Shown in pieces: positions 23,253 through 35,184 of a stretch of 64,000 nt of DNA (positions within the stretch are counted from its first letter, which is position 1; the number at the start of each line of letters is the position of its first letter). The notes below the pieces were generated by a model. The model saw only the letters and a list, made by a program, of their open reading frames with translations, was not told where the DNA came from and searched no databases. Both the position numbers and the translations under genes were made by a program. The stretch comes from Parastagonospora avenae f. sp. tritici 18332-5 (Eukaryota > Ascomycota > Dothideomycetes > Pleosporales > Phaeosphaeriaceae): NCBI GenBank assembly GCA_022559985.1, contig JAFJTR010000001.1, forward strand, positions 806,001 through 870,000. Reading direction: 5' to 3'.

Positions 23253-25947
23253 ATGGGGAAGAAGCGGACCCATGCTGAGACCAAGGATGGCTTTGCGAAG
23301 CCGCCGCCGGATAGCAACTGGGCGAGCGTGAAGGGCGACAAGGACAAGCGCAAGCACGGAGATCAGAAGGCGCGTTCTGCGTTGGTATGTATACACTTCA
23401 TAGGATGGCCTTGGATGATCATACTGATGCGCGCGACAGCTGTTCAAGGTGCAGCCAGAATGGCACACGGTAGAGCTTCCACGACTCCCCACCATCGACA
23501 ACCCCACGATACCTCCACGCTATGTACTAGACGCGATCCACGAATATGCCGACCAGCTTCTGGAGGCTGAGGCGACCGAGTACGCAGCGGTGCATTTGTC
23601 CAAGGACGCATCGCATCGCTTCATGTCTTCGATCATGAACGCCGGAACCATGGAGGACAAGGTCTCCGCCCTGACCCTGTTGGTTCAGGAATCGCCGCTG
23701 CACACTATGAAGGCTTTTGATCAGCTCCTGGGGCTTTCTAGGAAAAAGAGCAGGAGTGCGGCGATGATGGCACTAGCTGCGCTGAAGGATCTTCTCGGCC
23801 AAGGTGTATTGCTTCCACCTGACCGAAAGCTGAAGGCCTTTGCGCGGCAACCAGGCCTCCTGTCTGCTGTACAGGGCAAGGGTGCGCAATGGAAGTCTGG
23901 CGACAAACTGCCTGGCGAGTTGCAAAAAATACACCTGATCGCCTGGGCGTACGAGGATTGGCTAAAGAAGCAGTACTTCGAGATGCTCAAGATTCTAGAA
24001 ACCTGGTCTAACGACGAAGTTGAATATTCGCGTAACCGAGCCGTCACTTTTGTCTGGGAGTTATTGAAAGAAAAGCCGGAACAAGAAGAGAATTTGCTGC
24101 GCCTGCTCATCAACAAGCTTGGAGACAAGGAGAAGAAGGTCGCATCGAGGGCATCGTATCTGCTCCTCCAGCTTCAGATAACACATCCCCTCATGAAGAG
24201 TGTTATCATGAGCTCTATCGAATCGGACCTCATCTTCCGACCCAACCAAAGTGGAACCGCAAAGTACTACGCGGTCATTACTCTGAACCAGACTGTTCTC
24301 AGCGTCAAGGAACATGAGGTCGCGAACAAACTCCTGGACATGTACTTCACTCTCTTTTTGGGTCTTCTGAAGAAGCAGAAAGAGCATGAGAAGGAAGAAA
24401 AGCGGCTGAACAAGCACGGTCATCTCCAAGGTGGGGGTGGTCAGCCTGGTAAGATGGCAAAGAAGAAGGCTGAAAAGGCTGCCACAAACGCCTTCATGGT
24501 CGAGGATGAGTCAAGAGAGAAGCTGATCTCTGCTATCCTGACGGGCGTGAACCGCGCGTTTCCGTTTGCGAAGACGGACGACGCAAAGTTCGAGGAGAAG
24601 CTCAACACTCTCTACGAAGTCACGCATTCGTCCAACTTCAACACCAGCATCCAGGCCATGACGCTCATTCAGCAGATCTCTGCCGCCAAGCATTACTCCG
24701 CAGACCGTTTCTACCGGACACTATACGAATCTCTTTTAGACCCACGACTCATCTCGACTTCAAAGCACATCATGTTCTTGAACCTTTTGTACCGCGCACT
24801 CAAGGCCGACACCAGCGTCAAACGCGTCAAGGCCTTTGTGAAGCGCTTGCTTCAGATTATCCATATGCACGACCCTCCGTTCATCTGTGGTGTCCTCTAC
24901 CTAATCAACGAGCTTATTACTACTTTCCCTACCATCAAGACGATGTTGTCCACGCCAGAGGACCACGCCGACGACAGTGGAGATGAGCATTATGAGGACG
25001 CTGATGAGGAGGGAAAGGCAAAGTCATCCGGAGGAAAGGCAGCAAAGCAGCCAGCTTACAACGCCCGGAAACGAGATCCAGAGCACGCGCAGGCAGATCT
25101 GTCATGTCTATGGGAGCTGCTGCCACTTCAAGCACATTACCATCCCTCGGTTCACGTCCTCGCCTCGAGAATTGTCAACCAAGAGCACATTAAGGAGAAG
25201 CCAGACCCCACGATCTACACCCTCATGAATTTTCTCGACAAATTTTCGTTCAAAAATGCAAAGACCAAGTCACAGGCTGTTCACGGCTCCTCCATCATGC
25301 AGCCCATGTCTGGTACATCCAAGGCTACGGACTACCTCATTACTGCGCGTGATGGCGATCGTACGCACGACCCGCTCAACTCAGAGCTGTTCTGGCGTAA
25401 GAAGGTCGATGACGTGCGCGTCGACGAGGTCTTCTTCCACACATACTTTGAGAAAGCAGGCAAGGCGAAGCAGGCGGACAAGAAGGCTAAGAAGAACAAG
25501 AAGGCAGACAGTGATGATGAGAGCGGCGAGGATGAAATCTGGCAGGCGCTTGTCAAGAGTCGACCTGATGTCGAGGGTGACGGTGGCGATGACGAAGGCT
25601 TCAGTGATCTTGACATGGAAGACATGATGAGCGATGACGAAGATGGCGGTGTCAACATGGATGAGGGCGTCGAGCTTAACCTTGGCAGTGACGACGAGGA
25701 TGCTGGTGGTGTAGAGCCTGCGGATGACGATGAGGATGACTTTGAGAACTTCGACCTCGACGATGAGGACGGCTTCATGGACGATGAGGATGAGGTTCCC
25801 GTCGATCTCAACATGGATGACGATACCGATGCCGACGATGACAAGAAGGGCGACAAGAAGAAGAGCAAGAAGAGGAAGCTCAAGCATCTTCCCACATTCG
25901 CATCCGCTGAAGACTACGCGAAGCTCATTGGCGATGATAGCGAATAA
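23253..25947 (+). CDS. mak21: Ribosome biogenesis protein Mak21/Noc1 (CBF/Mak21 family)
   Basis: Needed for maturation and export of 60S pre-ribosomes in the nucleolus, as a Noc1-Noc2 complex in yeast. Two exons (23253-23384, 23440-25947; 55-nt intron) give 879 residues. The N-terminus is basic (MGKKRTHAET). A helical-repeat domain follows, then the CBF/Mak21 domain around residues 360-580 (for example ISTSKHIMFLNLLYRALKAD). The linker SLIMQP-type region reads HGSSIMQPMSGTSKATDYLI, and the family motif FFHTYFEKAGK is present. The C-terminal 150 residues are very acidic (Asp/Glu runs) and end in a basic KKSKKRKLKHLP patch followed by FASAEDYAKLIGDDSE, as in homologues. Start and splice are supported by frame and by family similarity. 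Confidence 0.93.
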
Positions 25948-26945
25948 GTTCCTCGTGGTCCAACACCGCTGCTTATCGAGCATGTTTGCCATTGTGAGAC
26001 TGCATGCTGCTCGCCTCCTTTTATTGTAGATATCCCATACTTTTCTAATTGCATTTCCTACGGCATGGGCAAAACATGCCAAGACAAGCCGCGCATTCCA
26101 GTCAAATTCACAACAAGTGCATTGCGATGGACACAGCGCCTGCAGGCTATGGAGATTGTGTGCTAGTTGAGTGTTTCAGTGGGTTGCACAGCTGCAAAAC
26201 GTGAGCGGATGGTCTAGCAGTAGAAACAAGCCTTGGGCATTCGCGTCATGTCGCACATGCCCTAAGATGATCCAATCGGTGACGATCAGCTGCGGTCAAC
26301 AAAGATCAAGCATGTCAACACTCAACACGTAGCAGATGAAGACGTTTTAGATGGGTGATTCATGCTTGTGCAGGTAACGTCGCTGGAATTGGTGTGCACA
26401 TGCGCCACTGGCGGTTCCTGAATAGTGCGTGAACTGGCCGTCCACCCCGCCTGAACCCATCACCCCACTATCTAGGTCACAACAAGGCCCTGCGCGCCGT
26501 CACAAGTCGCAACAACACGCACACCTCGAGCCCAGGATCCCCGCGCAATACTTCACCCGACGGGCGCGTACTAGCCACAGCTACCTGGTGTCTTTGTACG
26601 AAGTGGGCAACTTGTGGGGCAGCCGCTCAGCCACGCTCGTGTGCAGAGCTAAATCGCAGTTCATCCGCTCGGTTTTGACGACATCGTCACCACACACCTG
26701 CGAGCTGCCGTCATTGCTACACCTACCTCGTAACCGACCACTGCTCGCACGCTGATTCCCCGTGGACCACACGGATACGGCGACAGGACTCTTACGTTGG
26801 GACCCACGCTCCGCACGACCGGTGCCCGCTTGGGCGTCGACGCTATTCCCACGCAGCGTCCCACCGCCAGGCACCACCGTCTGCTGCTGTCGGCGAAAAG
26901 CAGCCTACACGCCTTCTTCACCGAAGCACCTAGATACCCGCCACC
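25948..26945 (+). promoter_or_regulatory. mak21 3' end and pkc1 upstream region
   Basis: About 1 kb without a supported gene. The first 100 bp should hold the mak21 3' UTR (T-rich near 26015-26050). The rest is the upstream region and leader of pkc1. The last 400 bp are C-rich and free of TATA-like sequence. The start context is CCACCATGTCC, a strong one. Confidence 0.5.
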
Positions 26946-29900
26946 ATGTCCAACGTCGACGACACTGTGGCCAAGGTGCAGCAAAAGATTGACAGGGAAC
27001 GCGCCCTGATCAACGCTGCAAATGCCATGCGCCAGTCCACCAACAACCCGGCCGTGCTCTCGCGACTTGACGGGCAGATCAAGGATGGCCGCCGGAACAT
27101 CGACTACTTTGAGTCGAAGCTGCGGGACCTGGAGGTGCAGCGGACGACGTCAGGCATGGACAACATGAGCCTGCAATCGGGCTCGCGCAACACCAACAAC
27201 CCATTGACGCCTCCGCCGAAAGATGGATGGGGCGGCGGATACGTACAGGAGCAGAGCAGCTTCACCTCGCCCCAGGGTCCGAACAGCAACCTCAGCGGCG
27301 GAAACGTTCTGATGCCTCCTCGCGCGCCATATGCCCCGCCCGCACCAGGCGCACCCAACAAGCGCCCCAACTACAGCAAGCTCGGTAGGTTTCCGAAGAA
27401 ACGAGCACTAGGATATGCACTGACGATTGCCAGACCTCATCAAATACGACACGCCGCATCTGGGCCCCCGCATCCAGCTAATGCTGTCACAGCTCGAGTT
27501 CAAGCTAAGTGTGGAGAAGCAGTACAAGGATGGAATCGAGAAGATGGTCCGCCTCTACCAGATGGAGGGCGATCGCAAGAGCAAGCAAGATGCTGAGGCC
27601 AAGCGCATCGAGAGTAACCAGAAGATCCAGTTGCTCAAGCACTCATTGAAGCGTTACGAGGATCTGCATGTAGACATTGAGGGTGAGGGCGACGACAGTG
27701 AGTCTCATCCTTCGCAGCACTCGCGCATTTATGCTGACACGCCTGCAGACGACAGCTTGAACATTCCTAGCCAAAGAAAGCCATTGAGTGGCCACCTTTC
27801 TTTGCGCGTCCGGGAAGTTGCCGATGTCGACCACGCAGCTACCGGTCGCTTCAGCCGCGGTCCAGAGACATTTGTTAACATCAAGGTCGAGGACGCGATC
27901 AAGGGCCGCACAAAGCCGACGAGGAACGACAAATGGCTGGATGAAGTGCACGAGTTCAGCATTGACAAGGCAAACGAGATTGAAATCACCGTCTATGACA
28001 AGACCGGCGACAGTTTACTTCCCATTGGGATGCTATGGGTTCGCATATCGGACATCGTCGAGGAAATGCGCCGGAAAAAGATCGAATCCGAGCTACAGAA
28101 CTCAGGATGGGTCTCGGCCGATATGATGGGAGGAGGCGCCGGAGGCATCCAGCCCGATATGCAATTCCAACCGCCTCCTGGCTCAAACAACTTCGGTCCT
28201 GGAGGCGCGCCCCCTGGTGGGATGCGTCCAGCGCAAGGTCAGGGAGGCGCGCAGCCACAAACTGGACCCGTGATGGTTGACGACTGGTTCTCACTCGAAC
28301 CCGTTGGTCGCATCCATCTTACCATGTCTTTCGGTGAGCGTTTCTTGATATTCCATCTACGGTCAATACTAACAAAACAACAGCCAAACAAACAGCCAAC
28401 AAGCAGCCATTCGACGTCGGACTTGGCCGTAAAGGCGCCGTTCGTCAGCGCAAGGAAGAAGTAGTTGAACAGTACGGCCACAAGTTCGTGCAACAACAGT
28501 TTTACAACGTCATGCGTTGTGCACTCTGTGGCGAGTTCCTCAAGTATGCTGCTGGAATGCAGTGTTCAGACTGCAACTACACTTGTCACAAAAAGTGTTA
28601 TCCAAAAGTGGTCACCAAGTGTATCACGCAGTCAAACGCCGAGACAGACCCGGATGAAGCAAAGCTCAACCACCGCATTCCGCATCGTTTCGAAAATTTC
28701 TCGAACATGGGAGCCAATTGGTGCTGTCACTGTGGCTATATTCTTCCTCTCGGTCGCAAACAGACCAAGAAGTGTACAGGTACGTTTTATGTTTGTCTCT
28801 CGGTGTAAAACTTACTAACACTGTCTCAGAATGTGCTCTCACGTGCCACGCTCACTGCGTCCATTTTGTACCCGACTTCTGTGGTATGTCAATGGAGGCC
28901 GCTAACCAGATTTTGGGAGAGATCAAGAGGACTAGGCGAGGTCAATCGGCATCAGGCTCAGCCATGGCCTCAACTATGGCCGGAAGAACGTTGAGACCAC
29001 AGCCAGCAACGAAGCCGCTGCCTGCGACACAGCAGCAGTTCGCGCCCCCACCGGGCCAAGACGACCCGAACAGATATTCTTATGGAAAAGACCAACCATC
29101 ATCTCCACCTGCAGGGCCCCCACGGCAGCCTTCGTACAACACTGCCTCGGTCGATGCCGCACGCAAATCTGTTGGATCGTCGAGTGGCACACCCACGCCA
29201 ACCTCTCCAACTTCGCAACAGCGACCTCAACCAGATCGAGCACAATCCTCCGTTGCAGCTGCTAACGCCGCTAGGGCAGCGATGGACAAGAGCTCCGCTG
29301 CTGCTCCTGCGTATGGCCGAACCCAGTCAGATAACTACATGGCACAAAGCGGACGGACTTCAGGAGGTTATCCACAAGATCAACGCGTACCACAGCAACC
29401 ACAGCAGCCACCTCCACCGCAGCATGTGCCTTACGACCCTTCAGCCTTTGCCAATTTTCCAAGTCACCCGGGTGCCCAACAACCAAGTGCACCCTATGCA
29501 CAATCGAAGCCTTCCTTCCCTCACCCACAACCACCACAGCAAGCTCAGCCCCAGCAACAACCGCCTGTTCAGCCACAGTCCCCGACTCAACAGATAGCAA
29601 AACCACAGACGATACCTACCGAAGCACCGAAGAACAAGGTGACACCATCAGCGAACACACAAGGTACCGGAAGACGAATTGGGCTCGACCATTTCAACTT
29701 CCTCGCGGTCCTTGGAAAGGGTAACTTCGGAAAGGTTATGCTTGCGGAGACCAAGAGCACCAAGCAATTATACGCCATCAAAGTGCTGAAGAAGGAGTTC
29801 ATCATCGAAAACGACGAGGTCGAGAGTGTGCGATCCGAGAAGCGCGTCTTGCTGATAGCAAACAAGGAGAGGCACCCCTTCTTGGTTAATTTGCACGCTT

Positions 29901-30774
29901 GTTTCCAAACAGAAACCCGAGTGTATTTTGTCATGGAATACATCAGTGGTGGCGATTTGATGTTGCATATTCAAAGAGGCACATTCGGCACCAAGCGCGC
30001 TCAGTAAGTACACACAGTCATGTGTTTATAACCAGTCTAACCATTTTTCAGATTCTATGCAGCCGAGGTTTGCTTGGCTTTGAAGTACTTTCACGAGAAC
30101 GGGGTCATCTACCGAGATTTGAAGCTCGACAACATTCTGCTCACTCTTGATGGGCACATCAAGATTGCCGATTACGGTTTATGTAAAGAAGAGATGTGGT
30201 ATGGGTCCACTACGAGCACATTCTGTGGTACACCTGAATTCATGGCACCTGAGGTAAGCATCAACCAAAACCCTCAATCTAGCATCAGCTAACCTCAAAT
30301 GCATAGATTCTCCTAGACAAGAAATACGGCCGCGCAGTCGATTGGTGGGCCTTCGGCGTCCTAATATACCAAATGCTTCTCCAGCAATCCCCCTTCCGCG
30401 GAGAAGACGAGGACGAGATCTACGACGCCATTCTCGCCGACGAACCCCTCTACCCCATCCATATGCCGCGCGACTCCGTCTCCATCCTGCAAAAACTTCT
30501 CACCCGCGAGCCCGAGATGCGCCTCGGTTCAGGCCCCACAGATGCGCAGGAAATCATGTCGCACGCGTTCTTCAGGAACATCAACTGGGACGACATTTAC
30601 CATAAGAGGGTGCCGGCGCCGTTCATCCCGACCATCACAAGTGCGACTGATACCAGCAATTTCGACACGGAGTTTACGAGCGTTACGCCGGTGCTTACGC
30701 CGGTGCAGAGTGTGCTCAGTCAGGCTATGCAGGAGGAGTTCCGTGGGTTTTCTTACTCGGCAGACTTCACCTAA
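26946..30774 (+). CDS. pkc1: Protein kinase C, cell-wall integrity pathway
   Basis: A Rho1-activated Ser/Thr kinase heading the cell-wall integrity MAPK cascade. Seven exons (26946-27384, 27434-27697, 27749-28333, 28384-28779, 28830-30003, 30052-30253, 30307-30774) give 1175 residues, the usual fungal Pkc1 length. Order: two HR1 repeats within about 1-235, a C2-like domain from about 250, two C1 zinc domains around 460-600 (first CALCGEF, second WCCHCGYI), a long Pro/Gln-rich linker, and the kinase from about 850 with loop GKGNFGKV, catalytic YRDLKLDN and DYG in place of DFG (usual in this family). The AGC C-tail has a turn motif (LTPVQSV) and hydrophobic motif FRGFSY. Intron 2 (27698-27748) is 51 nt with no stop, so its retention would only insert 17 residues. 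Confidence 0.96.
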
Positions 30775-31281
30775 GTGGTTCGTTCAGCCTTGGATACCCT
30801 CGCTTCCTGGCCTCTGCCATTCTGTGGTTCGTGCCTGCCTGCTCGGGGCGAGTCCCACGCACACTCCCGAATGCTGCGGTTCTCGGTTCCTATAATGCTA
30901 TTCCTGAGCGTTTCTGTTTCAAGACGGTGTTGGCAGCGGGTCAATACGGCTGGGTTTGAGTGTGAAGATGTTGTTGGCTTTGGGGGAAAAGGAGGGATGA
31001 AGGGGGAAGAGTGGTTGGGGCTTTATTGCTATGTAGGCGTAATAAAAGTGAGGAGAAGCATTCTCTCGCCACGGCGAAGTCTTTGGGCAGTTTTTTTTCT
31101 CTCTCGATACGCTGCGTCACAGTAATAGACGAAAGAAGTTTTCTTGAAGACTTGAAATGGGGTTGTTGGTCTGGTGTGCTTTGATGACTGGTTTACTATC
31201 GTTTTGAGTATGGATAGACATGTATCTTTTCGTCTTCACACATATGCCAGGAAGTCTCTCGTCGAGTTGAGCATCCGTCTC
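30775..31281. other. Convergent 3' region between pkc1 and the Cwf19-like gene
   Basis: About 500 bp between two stop codons facing each other. It should contain both 3' UTRs. AATAAAAG near 31040 and a T-run near 31090 could serve pkc1 3'-end formation. No gene is seen. Confidence 0.4.
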
Positions 31282-33527
31282 CTACTGCCCCTCGGTCAAG
31301 ACTCTCGTCCAATCAAACTTCCTCCACCCCTTCCTCCACCTCTCTACCCTGCGATCGTCCTTGACCCACTTGCCCTGCCTCTTCTGCACCTCGATCCCCA
31401 CATCCAACATGCCACCCAGGACCTCTCTCGCGAACAAATCACCCTTGGGCCACCTGCGCTCGTCCTCAACAATATGCCCCATCCCGCCATCCAACTCAAA
31501 CCAAACATGAAAATACGGCATCTCCTTGGCCAAAGATCTTCTGAAAGCCTGTCTGCCCGAGCCACTTCTACTCGCCTTCTGCGTATCGATAATCGGCTTA
31601 TGCTGGCTCCACTCGGCATCGCTCTCGAGAATGGCCTCGCGGAAAAACGCCGGCGCCGTGTCGCCCAGCTCAAAGGGTATGGGTACGGCATTCAGCGCCG
31701 CGTGCCCCTTTCTCTGGGGGTGTGCAGCGTTTTCATAGAAGACGACGTCGCGCCCTTGGTCGTGGTACATGCGCGTTAGGCTCTTCATGAAATTGCGCAG
31801 CTCTTCCCATTCGTCGTCGTCGCATTCGAGCAGGTTGGTGCGGTGCTGGATGGGCACGATGACAGCGCCGCCGGGGGTGAGTTCGGGCTCGGTGGGGAGC
31901 GTGAGGAAGGTGCGTGTTGCGAGAGACACAACAGGGGCGACAGGGGGTTGTGGGGGGGATTTGTCTTCGTGGTGGCAGAGGGGGCAGGAGTCGAGGATGC
32001 GGTTCATTTTCTGGTAGTCCTGGATGGCGGAGTTGCGTAGGTTGATGCTTGATTTGGGTGCGCGGGCGGCGAGCTTGGAGGCGTTGTCGTCGATGTAGTC
32101 GAGGTCGTTGTCGAATTTGGAGTCTTTTGCGATTTTTTCGGCGAGGAGGAGGCCTTCGCCGCCGGCTTGGTTTTTGGTGCGGCGTTCTTGTCGGACCATG
32201 TCTTCGATGGACATATCTTCATTTTCTTTGACGAGGCCGCGCTCGGTGCCGCGCTTATTGGTTAGGTTGATGACTTCGCCCTGGCGGCCGCCAGCGAGCA
32301 TACGGTTGTCCATGGCGTTGAGAACGACGACATCGGACTGCTTGCCACCAGCGGAGTTAGTGAGGGCTGCGTTGTATTCTGCTTCGAGCTGGGCGGCATT
32401 GGGAGCCTTCTTCATCTTGGCCTTCATCACCTGAGCTTTCAGGCGATTCAGCTCGGTCTGGCTGAGTGCGATGGTGTTGGTTGTCGGGCGAGGGTCTTGT
32501 ACGACTTCACCCTGGGGGAGATCGTCGTCACGTTCTTGCTCGCGTGAAGATCGATGTATACCGGCCTTCAGCCGTCGCTCTTCAAACAGCTCTCCTGATG
32601 GCTTCTCTTTGCCCACGTAGTCCTCCCCGTACATCTTTCTGCGGTCCAGTTCGATCTCTTCTTCTCGTGCCTCGTCAAAGTCGCGCAGATCACCGTACTT
32701 CTCCATGGCCACATCTTCCACACTCCGATTACTCTCCTCGGCAGCTCGGTAGATGCCCTTCAACTTAGTCATACGCCATTGAGCTCCCATATCGCCGAAT
32801 GTGTAATTGACCTCGCGTTGCGCTGGCTCATCCGTGACCTTGCCGCTCTCCTCCTTCTCATCGGCCAGACCACGATTTAACTCGGCATGGTGAAGCTTTA
32901 GAGCCTGCTGTTGCTCGGCTGAAGCCTTGACATATGTCGTCTTCTCTTCTCTCTTCTTCCTTTGCATGTAGTCGACATCCATAGATGATGGTGCCTTCAT
33001 CCAATCATCACGCTGTAAGTCTTTATCAGCTGCATCCTCGAGCTGCTGGTCCAGGATATTGTCGTCTGGAGGCGCGTAGTCCTTCTTTTGCGGCGCTTCA
33101 TCATCCGAAGACTCTTCTTCATCGTAGTGCAGCGACTTGCGCTTCCGCGTCAGGCGATCCTCGTCGTCGCTTGATGGTGAGCGGCTGCGCCGATCTTTGT
33201 GTTTCCGGCTGGAGCGTCCAACATCGCCTGCTTTCTCGCGTCGCTTCCTCCGCGATCGCTCTTCTGAAGTTTCTCGTTCATGGCGCGATCGTTTGCTTCG
33301 GTGGTCGTCTTCGCCTCGATGATGGCGCGAGGAGTGGTGACTACTGCGATGCTCACGGTCCTTGCCCTGGAAAATGTGAGTATATTGCTTCGTCAATTAA
33401 TCATGTCTCGAGCTGAAGCACGTACCTTGGAGCGGTGATGCCTGTCGCGACTCAGACTCCTGTCGCGCTTCTTTTCTTCCTTCTTCTTGCTCTGCGCAAG
33501 CTCTTTCTCGAAATCCTCGAGGCCCAT
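31282..33527 (-). CDS. cwf19: Cwf19-like splicing/lariat-processing protein
   Basis: A spliceosome-associated protein of the Cwf19/CWF19L2 family, linked to late splicing and intron-lariat turnover with Dbr1. Two exons (33527-33426, 33366-31282; 59-nt intron) give 728 residues. The short first exon (MGLEDFEKELAQ) is conserved in the family. A long Arg/Ser/Lys/Asp-rich region follows. From about residue 430 the conserved part begins: EDMVRQERRTKNQAGGEG, then KFDNDLDYIDDNA, CPLCHH, and the HIT-related CwfJ domains with GGAVIVPIQHRTNLLECDDD and MPYFHVWFELDGGMGHIVED. It ends in a Trp/Lys-rich tail (WRKGWRKFDWT). It is head-to-head with the Npa3 gene over 322 bp. Confidence 0.92.
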
Positions 33528-33849
33528 TGTCGCGTTGAGTGTTGTTGTGGGCTGATGGTTGGCGAGTGAATGGGAAGGTTGGCGATCTAGAAAGTTTCGC
33601 GATGCCGGGAGCTAGGTATGGCACCCTTTGACATCACCGCGGACGCATCACTAGCGCGACGGCCCCGCCAAAGAATTTACGATCGCGCAACCCCACTCAC
33701 ACCTACGACCACGCTCTTTTATATCAACGACAGCTACAAACATAAAAACCCCTTTAGGTGTAAACTGCCCCATACAAGGTCGCCCAGATTCGCGCGACTT
33801 GAAAGAACATTTGCGCCCGAAGCTTCACACAAGGGAGCTTACAACCACC
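33528..33849. promoter_or_regulatory. Shared divergent promoter, Cwf19-like / npa3
   Basis: A 322-bp stretch between two divergent start codons. CTCTTTTATATCAACGACAG-type sequence near 33713-33732 gives an AT-rich patch that could position npa3 transcription. An ATG at 33799, in frame with npa3, is an alternative start. Confidence 0.5.
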
Positions 33850-35184
33850 ATGTCCACCTCAAAAGCACCCGAGGCCTCCGCGCCGACGCCAGGCAAGACT
33901 GAACTTCCTGTCGCGATTGTCTGCGTAGGCATGGCCGGCAGCGGCAAGACGACCTTTATGCAGCGTCTCGTCTCCCACATCTACACCCACCCCGACCCCG
34001 CGCAAAGCGAACCCTCCGTCTCCAAGAATGCTTCGCCGACGCCCCCGTACATAATAAACCTCGATCCTGCCGTACACCATGTGCCGTTTACGCCGAACAT
34101 CGATATCCGCGACAGCGTCAACTACAAGGAAGTCATGAAGCAGTTCAACCTGGGGCCTAATGGAGGTATTTTGACCAGTCTGAATCTGTTTAGCACAAAG
34201 ATCGACCAAGTCATTGGGCTGTTGGAGAAGCGCACACAGCCGCCACCGCCGGTCAAGGAGACGGAGCAGACGACGGTAGAGTTCATGACGAACAGCGGGA
34301 AGGAGAAGGCCGCAACACCTGCGCAGCAGCAACAAGTCAAGCACATCCTTGTCGACACGCCAGGCCAGATCGAAGTCTTCGTCTGGTCAGCGAGTGGAGA
34401 AATTCTGCTCTCAAGTTTAGCAAGCACATTCCCCACCGTCATCGCATACATCATCGACACCCCACGAACCACAAGCACAAGCACATTCATGTCCAACATG
34501 CTGTACGCCTGCTCAATCCTCTACAAGACCAAACTTCCCATGGTGCTCGTCTTCAACAAGACCGACGCACAAAACGCCGAATTCGCCAAGAAGTGGATGA
34601 CCGACTTCGAAGCCTTCCAAACCGCCCTGCGCGACGAAGAAGAAGGCGGCACCTTTGGCGGTGACGGCGTCGGCGGCGGAAGCGGCTACATGGGCAGTCT
34701 GCTTAACAGCATGTCCCTCGTGCTCGAAGAATTCTACAAACACCTTAGCGTCGTCGGCGTCAGCGCCATGACAGGCGACGGTGTCGACGACTTCTTCCGT
34801 AGCATCGCCGCCAAAAAGGAAGAATTCCAGCGCGACTACCAGCCGGAGCTCGAGCGCCGCCGCGCCGAGCGCGAACAGGAGAAGCAGAAATCCCGCCAGC
34901 GCGAACTCGACAAGCTCATGAAGGATATGAAAGTCGGCGGCGCGGGCACCAAACCCAAACCTACATCTAGGCCAGGCAAAGAAGAGCCGGAAACTGTTAG
35001 TGATGCAGAGGATCAGGACTCGGATGATAGCATGGAGTACCGCGCTCATGAGGATGATGAGGATAGCGATAACCCCGACGGCTCGCTTGAAGATCGGTAT
35101 CAGCAGGCGCTGAAGAATGCAGGCGCGGGCCAGGACGACGACATGAGCTTTGCGCGATACATGCAGGCTGCCAAGTTTGGTTGA
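33850..35184 (+). CDS. npa3: GPN-loop GTPase 1 (Npa3/XAB1)
   Basis: A GTPase needed for assembly and nuclear import of RNA polymerase II. The intronless gene gives 444 residues from the ATG at 33850 (MSTSKAPE, context CACCATGTCC); the frame is open to another Met at 33799. The P-loop is GMAGSGKTT at about residues 27-35. The family-defining GPN loop is seen in FNLGPNGGILTSLN. The switch region VDTPGQIEVF and the guanine-specificity motif FNKTDAQ follow. After the G-domain, the Lys/Arg/Glu-rich coiled region (RRAEREQEKQKSRQRELDKL) and an acidic C-terminus ending in DDDMSFARYMQAAKFG are typical. There are short Gly-rich inserts near residue 275. Confidence 0.95.
   Translation: MSTSKAPEASAPTPGKTELPVAIVCVGMAGSGKTTFMQRLVSHIYTHPDPAQSEPSVSKNASPTPPYIINLDPAVHHVPFTPNIDIRDSVNYKEVMKQFNLGPNGGILTSLNLFSTKIDQVIGLLEKRTQPPPPVKETEQTTVEFMTNSGKEKAATPAQQQQVKHILVDTPGQIEVFVWSASGEILLSSLASTFPTVIAYIIDTPRTTSTSTFMSNMLYACSILYKTKLPMVLVFNKTDAQNAEFAKKWMTDFEAFQTALRDEEEGGTFGGDGVGGGSGYMGSLLNSMSLVLEEFYKHLSVVGVSAMTGDGVDDFFRSIAAKKEEFQRDYQPELERRRAEREQEKQKSRQRELDKLMKDMKVGGAGTKPKPTSRPGKEEPETVSDAEDQDSDDSMEYRAHEDDEDSDNPDGSLEDRYQQALKNAGAGQDDDMSFARYMQAAKFG

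Noticed and set aside
25332..26082. Long antisense open frames over the acidic tail of mak21
   Set aside because: Ser-rich or Ile/Val/Asp-rich text arises from reading GA-rich Asp/Glu/Lys codons backwards; the mak21 frame is clearly conserved.
26190..26240. Possible tRNA-like start (GGATGGTCTAGCAGT) between mak21 and pkc1
   Set aside because: No B box (GGTTCRANNC) and no acceptor-stem pairing follows at the right distance.
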